DNA of 28,026 bases. Source: Cryoendolithus antarcticus. Its lineage: Eukaryota > Ascomycota > Dothideomycetes > Cladosporiales > Cladosporiaceae. Below are positions 21,869 to 28,026 of the stretch, piece by piece. The stretch's first letter is position 1. The number at the start of each line of letters is the position of its first letter. A program made the position numbers and the translations under genes. The stretch lies in assembly GCA_002077065.1 (NCBI GenBank), contig NAJO01000111.1, forward strand, positions 1-28,026, in the 5' to 3' direction. The notes beneath the pieces were generated by a model. That model worked only from the letters and a program-made list of their open reading frames with translations. It was not told the origin of the DNA and did no database searches.

Positions 21869-22804
21869 ATGGCCGAAGATCAAGCACCGAACGATACCAT
21901 CAATAGTCTCGCTGGCTCCCTCTTCGAAGGCGTACCACCAATCTCTCCGCCTCCTCGTCAAGAGCGACCTGCCGGAAGGCTTCCAAGGTGCATAACCTAT
22001 ACGGTGTCGTATAAGTTCTGTGGACTGACAATGTCACAGTCAAGGTAGTGCTCTCGCGCAATTGTGAGCTCATCAATCTGGCGCTGCGCCTGCTCCTGTC
22101 GTCGGTGACAACGCGTGGGATGTGCCACCAGATATCCCACCGCATGGTAGCAACGCCGAATCCGCCGTTGAGCCTCTCGCGCGTTTAGAGTATGGTGCTG
22201 CTCGGCCATATGTTACTGCACGGCCACGCACGCGAACTTTTGCTGCGGCTCTGCGCCATCGCCGTACGACGGCGCTAGCTCCGTAAACATCTCCTCCGAA
22301 GCGTGGTCGTGGTCGCCCTCGTGTCGACCCTGCTGCTTCTGCGACTGCAGTGCAGAGGCCGTACCTAAGTGTCCTCGGCTCTGACGATACCGTGAGTCGT
22401 ATGCCATGCTTCTAACCCCTAGATCAAATGTGTCATTGACTCTCTTGCAGGCTTGATGGTACGACAACCGCAATGACTAGGCGGCAATACCGAATAACAA
22501 GCAACGCCGCTCTGAGCATATTTCTCACATGATGATTATAGTTGCTGGCGTGACTGCTGACATTCCTTGTGGTCGCTGTGCTCGGAGGGAAGAGCGGTGC
22601 ATCGTGCACGCGGAGGTTCGTGGTCGTATCGAGCGGTACGCATTATGTCTGCTACAGAACCGTGATTGCGGTGCGAAGCTAGCTGGGCCTGACACGGTGG
22701 TAAGAGGTGGTAGTGGTGAGGCTTCGGCGGTTCGTGATGAGCTGGCGGAGATGCGTGCTCGCATGGAGGAGAGGGAGGGTCGCCTCCGCAATCTTGAGAA
22801 ATGA
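21869..22804 (+). pseudogene. AT-hook and Cys-cluster protein gene, three exons, four in-frame stops
   Basis: Exons 21869-21987, 22040-22391 and 22451-22804 join by excellent introns of 52 and 59 bp (gtgcat...actgac...cacag; gtgagt...ttgac...ttgcag) into one 274-codon frame starting MAEDQAPNDTINSLAG. The frame is broken only by TGA 22065, TAA 22284, TGA 22454 and TAG 22478. Each could come from CGA or CAR by one C-to-T change, and no frameshift is needed. Exon 2 encodes a Pro/Ala-rich stretch and an AT-hook core (PKRGRGRPRVD), which binds the DNA minor groove. Exon 3 has a Cys cluster, PCGRCARREERC followed by two further Cys near LCLLQNRDC, and a charged C-terminal helix (EMRARMEEREGRL). That suggests a DNA-binding protein, but I do not know the family. 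Clear splice sites make past coding very likely. Confidence 0.6.
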
Positions 22805-22873
22805 ATTACAGTGAACTTATTGTGCCTATTATCCTACCATCATGATCCCCCTGCTACGAAAGGAATTGTCTTA

Positions 22874-23087
22874 TTGCAATGCTGCTGCGATAGAAGTGTT
22901 TGGTTTGGCGCACTCTGGAATATTTTCATTGCAGGGCATTTATTCCATCGCAGCACGACTGCGATGGAAGCATTCGAGTGATCTGGTCATAGTGAATTGA
23001 TTAGTTGCGGTTGTGCTGCGATGAGATCAAGATCGGCGCATCTCTCGGAGGTCTATAATAATTCGTCGCAGCAGTGTTGCGGTGAAT
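22874..23087. repeat. Cluster of four near-palindromic TCGCAGCA/TGCTGCGA units
   Basis: Four units occur at about 22874-22891, 22943-22969, 23005-23024 and 23061-23087. The second is a perfect 11-bp inverted repeat (TTCCATCGCAG, 5-base loop, CTGCGATGGAA). The fourth has 10-base arms around CAGCAGTGT... paired with two G:T mismatches. The others keep one arm well and the other poorly. Spacing is about 56-70 bp. They follow the 3' end of the AT-hook gene. Possible roles are a terminal/subterminal protein-binding array of an element or RNA hairpins. Confidence 0.6.
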
Positions 23088-23539
23088 CAATTGGCATTGC
23101 GACAAAGCAGGTGCTGGTGATAGTAAGAGGAGGACTCGAGATGAAGTAGAGCTGGGACTCGACTAAGACGTGATCACAAGTACGCCACAATTCGGGCCGG
23201 TATGCTGCCTACGCGTAACGCCGTAGTCCTTGCTCCCTGTCGCAATCTCGAGTAGTCCTGCTTGATGATCATCAACCTCCATTGTCAACTGCCTTGTGTC
23301 GATCGCCAATCACCCTTCATGACCCCCATCATCAAACTCAGAGGCCATCGACGCACGACGGCAACCCTGATCCCAACCCCAACCCCAATGATTGGCCTTA
23401 TCATGCAACATTGGTACCATCCTGCCGATGAGATCCAATCAACGACAAGAAATAGCCGAGTAGATGATGAGCACGCAAGAGGCTACTTATCCACGGCGAG
23501 ATGGACTGCTTGACATACCGTACAAGCTCTCGCCCTTTT
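23088..23539. other. No supported gene
   Basis: Mixed sequence with a short CCCAACCCCAACCCC run near 23371. No coding evidence on either strand. Confidence 0.35.
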
Positions 23540-23553
23540 CGGACAATGACCTT

Positions 23554-24053
23554 TCACTTAGTGGTAAGGCTGGCATTAGTAAGGAGCTGGTCGTACTGCG
23601 CAGCTTCAGCCCTTGCAGCCTCATCTGCCTTTGGCGCCGCCGACAGAGAGCGACGACGCACTACGCGTCTTTGATCATCACCAGCTGGCTCCCGCCCACA
23701 GCCACTCAGACCTGCTGCAGCCCCTTCGACTGTCGTTGAGGCCGAAGGACCATGTGGAGCTGTCGATGAAGTGCGTTGGCTGTTCAGACCCGCAGCACAA
23801 AGGATCGAACCGCTCTTCAACACCGAGCCTGCAACGGCGGACCTCTTGATGCTGCCCTGCATTTGTGCACGCAATGCTGCAGCATCAGGAGTAATTGGCA
23901 GCTGTTGGCTTTATGACTAGGGCTGTGACTGCTCCTGCTCCTGCGACTGCGATGGCGATGCGGTGGCGGCGGCGGCGGTCGCGGCGGCGTTGGTGGCAGC
24001 AGCTCTCTTGTCAACTCTCTTGCGAGCGGCGGCCTGCTTTGCCTGCTTCCAGG
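23554..24053 (-). pseudogene. Unrecognised Ala/Gln/Lys-rich protein fragment with in-frame stops
   Basis: The minus frame from about 24053 gives YAWKQAKQAAARKRVDKRAA, an Ala-rich stretch and SQSQEQEQSQP, then TAG 23917-23919 and TAA 23911-23913. The same frame continues QQLPITPDAAALRAQM and GSIKRSAVAGSV to a TGA at 23554. Past that it stays open for another 60-odd bases. The two stops fall in a Gln-rich run, so CAG-to-TAG and CAA-to-TAA are the natural explanation. The 5' end is cut at about 24053, where NLR WD40 sequence starts on the other strand. Basic and Ala-rich tails of this sort occur at ends of transposase-like proteins, but I cannot assign it. Confidence 0.35.
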
Positions 24054-24061
24054 CGTAGTGG

Positions 24062-24776
24062 ACGACCAAGACGGTGCGACTGTGGAACGCGGTGACGGGC
24101 AAGCCGACGTGGAAGCTGGAAGGCCACGATCGTTCGGTCAAAGCAGTGGCATTCTCCCCCGACGGGAAGGTCGTGGCATCAGGGTCATACGACCAAACGG
24201 TGCGGCTATGTGTGACAGGCGAGCTAACTCGGAAGCTGGAAGTCCACTATAGCTCGGTTTAACGCAGTAGCGTTCTCTCTGGACGGAAAGGTCGTGGCAT
24301 CGGGGTCAAACGACGGGACGGTGTGGCTGTGGAACGCGGCGACAGGCGAGCTAACGCGGAAGCTGGAAGTCCACTATAGCTCGGTTAACGCAGTAGCGTT
24401 CTCTCCGGACGGAAAGGTCGTGGCAGCGGGGTCATCCGACCAAACAGTGCGGCTATGGAACGCGGCGACAGGCGTGCAAACTCGGTGTTTTTTTACCACG
24501 GTCTTGCCCACCCGAGTACGCTTTGTCCTTGATGGAAGCGCCTTAGACACTGATGTCGGACACTTTAACCTCGATTCACTATCCCGCCCTATTCACGCTT
24601 CGACTTTATTACCTAAGTTTTCAATCGGTCTAGCATCGCCTTGGTTGCAGTACAATGGCTCTGATATGGTTTGGCTACCATATGAGTATCGGGGCGTTTG
24701 CTCGACAGCGCATGGAGGTGACCTCGTTATTGGCCAGGCCTCTGGGGCAGTGTCCTTCTTCTCATTTGTACAGTAA
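24062..24776 (+). pseudogene. NLR (NACHT-WD40, HET-E/HNWD type) C-terminal WD40 fragment
   Basis: Three and a half WD40 repeats of the highly conserved fungal NLR type: KLEGHDRSVKAVAFSPDGK, VVASGSYDQTVRLC, NDGTVWLWNAATGELTRKLE, SSVNAVAFSPDGKVVAAGSS. The C-terminal cap follows (MVWLPYEYRGVCSTAHGGDL, ending GQASGAVSFFSFVQ and TAA), as in known NACHT-WD40 proteins. These act in nonself recognition and programmed cell death, with the WD40 face binding ligands. The N-terminal effector and NACHT parts are absent: the sequence joins unrelated DNA at about 24055. Unit 2 lacks 6 bp and carries one extra T (the run at 24258-24260), which creates TAA at 24260-24262; after that the next frame (24294 on) is intact to the end. 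Confidence 0.8.
24071..24480 (+). repeat. 126-bp tandem WD40-coding repeats
   Basis: Equivalent points fall at 24071, 24197, 24318 and 24444, spacings 126, 121 and 126; the 121 reflects a 6-bp deletion and a 1-bp insertion. Units 2 and 3 are nearly identical over long stretches (AAGCTGGAAGTCCACTATAG in both), which suggests recent exchange between units. Confidence 0.85.
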
Positions 24777-25275
24777 TGTAGAACAGCAAAGTCTGCTCGA
24801 ACTGTATTTAACGAATCGATTCAACAACGGTTCTTTGCTGAGAATCAATCTGACTTCCTTCTTTCTCTTCTCTTCCTTATTTCCCAACCAGAAGAGGGTC
24901 TAAGGGTAGCATCATTCTATATACGTGTTGTCTAGTAAGACTCAGTGATGACAAGGTTGCCATCAAATCAGTAGAGTAGCTTCCAGGATGTTCTCCGTCT
25001 GTCTAGCAAGCAATCTGAATCTTCTAGAAGCGAATCTATATTGCTCGCGAACGCTACTGCCTAGCTCTATACCTAAGGCAGATGCGAAACCTAACGTCAA
25101 GTGACGCACTCCATGTGTGGAGGCTTCTATGTAGAAGGCTGCGCCACAGGAGTAAGCGACTCTTGGCATGTAATCTAATCCACTTTAAGTTGATCTTAAC
25201 CGAAAACACATTATTTTGCAACTGCCGTATCAAGACAAAGGTTATCATCGATACTCCGCGCAGATAAATTCATAA
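24777..25275. other. No supported gene (3' flank of the WD40 fragment)
   Basis: T-rich 3' flank followed by unassigned sequence. Nothing recognised. Confidence 0.4.
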
Positions 25276-25872
25276 CATACGCATCTAAAGCTAGAACACA
25301 TTCCAAATGCAGCATTATATTCTTTGCAATATACACATCGATTTCATGCCCTGAAATCCGAGGACATGTCAATAGCGATGGAGGAGGAGTGGCGTGAAGT
25401 GAACGCTACTATCGCCGGTACGGATAGAAAAATCCAAAACATCACTAATAATGATGCAATTCGCTCGCACTGTATGAGAGATTAGGGGAGAAAGACTTGG
25501 AGAAGACTCATGAAACGAGTCTACTTCGATATACTACATAGGGAAGATTCGACATGCTTAGACCATGAAATCAGTTCGGTGCGGGGGGTTTTTCGGCCCG
25601 TAGGGAGGGACGTTAGAGCGGTTATAGTGCTGTCTGATTTCATCGCTCTAGAACGCGCCACAGCTGACAGTGCATCGGGAAACGTGACAATCAAGGCGTT
25701 CGTGACACTATGGCTGTCACCCGCGCTATCGACGGCGGATAGTGAGAGTCCATCTCTTGAGGCGTCGGCATTTGATGCACCATTCAGGACATGCGGACTG
25801 GGCGTATCCGCATCCCTCGCTGAAGAATCTGAGAAAATGCTCCCTCTGGGGCTCCGCTTAGTCTTCAGATGA
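25276..25872 (+). pseudogene. Unrecognised frame with one TAG (possible tail of a fungal DUF3435/FluG-like protein)
   Basis: A frame opens at 25276 and reads LKLEHIPNAALYSLQYTHRF, EEEWREVNATIAGTDRKIQN, then TAG 25483-25485. In the same phase it continues LMKRVYFDILHRED and a Ser/Ala-rich stretch to TGA 25872. The first part is helical and charged, and weakly recalls the region after the core in fungal DUF3435/FluG-domain proteins. That is a low-confidence memory match. No upstream core domain is present. Composition changes after about 25570, where the protein looks less natural. Confidence 0.25.
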
Positions 25873-26359
25873 AACCTTGACCATCATCACTCCAAGAAGG
25901 ATGCTGCTTTAGTATCTTTGGCTGCTTCCCTTGCACCTGAGCACTCAGTGTAGCCTGTATACCGTCTTTTAGCTTCGCTGGATCACGAGCACGCATGTCG
26001 TCTGGACAGTTCTATTGCAGCCATGACAATATCTTGTTTGGTTGCAACCCACTCGGACTGGCTGCGGGTGCGCGGTATATGAGCGCAAGGTAGAGGGGTT
26101 GTGATGTCGTGGCCGAATGCGATTAGTCCCATGCAGACGACGCAGGAGAAGACAGAGCGAAGTCTTCAGAACGTGCGGCTGCGCTATTGAGTATTTATTT
26201 TACGATAGCTACGGGTCGTCTCGACACAGAGACGACTACCCAGGCAATGCAAAGCACACAAAGTACTCAAGGCACGCAAAGTACGCAAGGTACGCAAGGC
26301 AGATCTACGAAATTGACACGCAGACGGCCCGCGATCAGGAATGAGAGCACCTACATCTA
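25873..26359. other. Non-coding flank with a 9-bp repeat
   Basis: No gene is supported. It holds the 9-bp repeat at 26249-26302 and ends at the TA target of the pogo element. Confidence 0.4.
26249..26302. repeat. 9-bp tandem repeat, about 6 copies
   Basis: CAARG cores recur every 9 bases (26249, 26258, 26267, 26276, 26285, 26294) with unit form DCAARGYAC. Because the period is a multiple of three it reads as S-T-Q/G-T-Q tripeptides on the plus strand, but the surrounding frame is not otherwise gene-like. Confidence 0.75.
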
Positions 26360-26364
26360 TAACG

Positions 26365-26406
26365 CGCGGCACGGGTGCGTGGACCAAACGGGGGCGTGGA
26401 CCAAAA
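26365..26406 (+). repeat. Left terminal inverted repeat of the pogo derivative
   Basis: 42 bp, identical in reverse complement to 27127-27168. It contains the 12-mer GCGTGGACCAAA twice (26377 and 26394, 17 bp apart), a likely double transposase-binding site. The outermost three bases before it (26362-26364) match the other end imperfectly. Confidence 0.9.
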
Positions 26407-26529
26407 GTTATAGGTTAACCAACTTTGCAAGTAGATATCTCAACAATTACGACTCTATATGACTTGAGATTCACACATAAGATACATTGGTATCTATTAT
26501 TGACTCTTGTAAGTTCTCAAGGTATGACC

Positions 26530-27090
26530 TCAATTACCACATTTGCTACACTTTGATGTTCTCTTCTTTGGCTTTGGCATCTCCTCCATTATTCCAGCTT
26601 CAATCTCCTCATAACCACGCATTGCCTGCACTTCAGCAACTGATATGGCATTCTCTGATACTAGAGCCTTCCTAGTCCTCTTCTTCCTCTGGCACTCATA
26701 CGTCCTTCCCATTTTGACCAGAAGCCTTGGAGTTCTTTTGACGAAGGTATATGGCCAGTTTACTCCAACAGGTAGTGCATTTCTTGCTCTGCAGATTGTG
26801 TCCGCCGTTTCTTTGACGAGGGCAATTGTAGGGGATAGCCCTTGGGCGTCAAGCTTTAGGATGTTCTGGACTATCGCTTTCTCCTCTGCAAAAGAGAGTT
26901 TCTTGTTGGTTGGTGTATAGTCTTCTCTTGAGATGCCTCCATGGATTCTTCGGTATAACATGTTTCTTGGGACATTATACATCTTTGAAGCTGCAGAGAG
27001 GCTTATGCATTGACCTGATTGGAAAGCTGCTATTGCAAGCAACAAGTTGCCTTCATTTGGGCTGATTTGGACGCGTTTTGGTTGAGACAT
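26530..27090 (-). CDS. Truncated pogo transposase: HTH DNA-binding domains without DDE domain
   Basis: 186 aa from ATG 27088-27090, uninterrupted. Residues about 10-50 form a Psq-type HTH (SLSAASKMYNVPRNMLYRRI), and about 65-130 a CENP-B/Tc5-type HTH (LSFAEEKAIVQNILKLDAQG, then WPYTFVKRTPRL). In full-length relatives the DDE_1 catalytic domain follows. Here residue ~130 jumps straight to the family's tail (KALVSENAISVAEVQAM, YEEIEAGI) and a zinc-knuckle start, CSKCG. The stop (TGA) interrupts the knuckle; the frame beyond reads GHTLRT, where a GH...C was expected. The protein could bind element ends but cannot cut DNA. By analogy with truncated P-element or mariner products it could repress relatives; that is inference. 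Confidence 0.75.
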   Translation of the reverse strand: MSQPKRVQISPNEGNLLLAIAAFQSGQCISLSAASKMYNVPRNMLYRRIHGGISREDYTPTNKKLSFAEEKAIVQNILKLDAQGLSPTIALVKETADTICRARNALPVGVNWPYTFVKRTPRLLVKMGRTYECQRKKRTRKALVSENAISVAEVQAMRGYEEIEAGIMEEMPKPKKRTSKCSKCGN

Positions 27091-27126
27091 TATGTTTAGA
27101 AGTTGCTTAACGCGTTATTGGATAAT

Positions 27127-27168
27127 TTTTGGTCCACGCCCCCGTTTGGTCCACGCACCCGTGCCGCG
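27127..27168 (-). repeat. Right terminal inverted repeat of the pogo derivative
   Basis: Exact reverse complement of 26365-26406, followed outward by 3 bases and the TA at 27172-27173. Confidence 0.9.
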
Positions 27169-27173
27169 GATTA

Positions 27174-27569
27174 GCAGACCCACCTGACCACCCGCCCTAC
27201 CTAACCTACACGCACCCTCGTGCCGACAGCAGGTATTGCTTCATTTGCCGGTGATAGGATAATGAACACTTGGAGAAGCGACTTCAAAGGTTACGTGCTA
27301 CTAACTCACGAGCCCCAGCAAACCATAAGTGGAACTAAGCAGGAGAGGGGAATGAAGGAAGACCAATGGACGGGCTTACATTACTTCGAGGTGAAAGTGA
27401 GGCAGTGATTATCTAATATAGATAGAGCCCTTTAGTTAGGTGCTAGCGCCGGGCGGTATAAACTCATTCTTTCATTCATTCATCTCTGGAGGATGCTCTG
27501 CATAGGACGATTGACGCTTTCGAGGAAAGTCCACTGACGGCGGACATGAGACGGCTGCCATTGGAGTGA
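27174..27569. other. No supported gene between the two transposon sequences
   Basis: Includes a short plus-strand frame (27220-27408) of unknown kind and a tract with GGCGGTATAAACTCATTC then TTCATTCATTCA (27452-27483), which could be promoter- or LTR-like. Nothing firm. Confidence 0.3.
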
Positions 27570-28026
27570 GCCCACCCTGACCGGCAACCTGGATCTTTGG
27601 TCGTCCACGAAACTCCAACCCGTCTCGTCGTTGCTCGGATCGTCGCACAAATGCTGACACCGGAATTCCACACGTTCTTTCACGATCGCTACATCATATT
27701 GCTCTGGATGCTGCCTCATTCATCGCATCTCCTACAGCCTATGGACGTCGGCTGTTGTTCACCATCGAAAGTGATGTTTGGAAAGCAGAATCGAGCCTTG
27801 ATCCAGAAGGCAATTTGTCATGGAACCGAACATGATTTCATTGCCTCAGTCCATACGGCAATCGACCTGGCCTTAACCACAAGCAATGTTCAAGCCGGCC
27901 TTACAGGTACCAGCTTACACCCTCTCAATCTAGAGGCTGTGTTGTCGCGTCCTGAGCCATTGCCACAAGATAGAGCCGACGACACCCCGCCATGTTCACA
28001 ACAGTCGAAGCAGCCACGTACACCCC
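27570..28026 (+). pseudogene. Fot/pogo DDE_1 transposase, C-terminal catalytic part, runs off the window
   Basis: The plus frame is open from 27570 to the right edge with no stop. From about 27651 it reads LTPEFHTFFHDR, then LPHSSHLLQPMDVGCCSPSK, the diagnostic end of the DDE_1 domain, where the Asp of MDVG is the third catalytic acid. Then come FGKQNRALIQKA and NVQAGLTGTSLHPLNLEAVL, matching the usual NIQAGFxxTGLxPxxPExVL motif. A Pro/Gln-rich tail follows (REPLPQD-like, SKQPRTP at the edge). Sequence before 27651 does not match the family, so the 5' half is lost or frameshifted. Orientation is opposite to the 810-bp element, so this is a separate copy. Confidence 0.75.

Larger units (their letters stand above)
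26362..27171 (-). mobile_element. 810-bp Fot/pogo (Tc1-mariner) deletion derivative
   Basis: Inverted repeats at both ends (26365-26406 and 27127-27168, 42 of 42 bases matching) bound a single minus-strand ORF. The element is flanked by TA (26360-26361 and 27172-27173), the target duplicated by Tc1/mariner/pogo elements. A full Fot/pogo element is about 1.8-2.5 kb with a DDD catalytic domain; that domain is missing here. The ORF keeps only the DNA-binding N-terminus and the end of the protein, so it is a non-autonomous internal deletion form. Confidence 0.85.

Noticed and set aside
24071..24480. CRISPR or satellite array
   Set aside because: The 126-bp units encode WD40 repeats in frame, which fully explains the periodicity.
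1..28026. Alternative genetic code with TAG/TAA read as Gln
   Set aside because: Genes such as the transcription factor use ordinary stops and are full length, TGA also appears among the internal stops, and several genes also carry frameshifts. Decay explains all of it.

Overview
The window looks like nuclear DNA of a filamentous ascomycete (Pezizomycotina; Dothideomycetes would fit, but this is inference). It has short GT-AG introns of about 50-75 bp with CTGAC/TTGAC branch points, a Gal4-type zinc-cluster regulator, NLR fragments, a fungal RBR ubiquitin ligase and Fot/pogo DNA transposons. No tRNA, rRNA or CRISPR was seen. Most genes are broken. The dominant lesion is an in-frame stop at a place where a one-base C-to-T change from a Gln (CAR) or Arg (CGA) codon would explain it, while the flanking frame and introns survive. 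This resembles repeat-induced point mutation (RIP) or deamination decay, so the region reads as accessory, repeat-influenced DNA holding a few better kept genes.

Left part (1-10.7 kb): two minus-strand fragments of a large DUF3638-type protein (1-410 and 9395-9972) flank a block of unrelated decayed genes. These are a Ulp1-like plus JmjC fusion gene (1411-3905, minus), an NLR N-terminal domain pseudogene (4250-5506, plus), an MFS transporter with a 1-bp frameshift (6076-7596, minus) and a secreted DUF7492-like protein with one stop (8030-8515, plus). A decayed zinc-cluster regulator follows (10067-10657).

Middle (12.4-18.7 kb): this is the best preserved part. It has an apparently intact five-exon Zn2Cys6 transcription factor (12494-14666, minus) whose zinc cluster is encoded across a GC-AG intron, a candidate small secreted protein (15627-16004, minus), and an RNF216/TRIAD3-like RBR E3 ligase complete except for one TAG (16721-18706, minus).

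Right part (19.5-28 kb): a 2.1-kb stop-ridden frame of unknown family (19575-21659), a three-exon AT-hook/Cys-cluster gene with four stops (21869-22804) and a cluster of near-palindromes (22874-23087) lie in a row and may be one undescribed repetitive cassette. They are followed by a stop-ridden Ala/Gln-rich gene (minus), the WD40 tail of an NLR with 126-bp repeats, an unrecognised frame, an 810-bp pogo deletion derivative with 42-bp terminal inverted repeats and an intact 186-aa DNA-binding-only ORF, and the catalytic C-terminus of another pogo/Fot transposase running off the right edge. The genes do not form a pathway; what they share is decay and association with mobile DNA.
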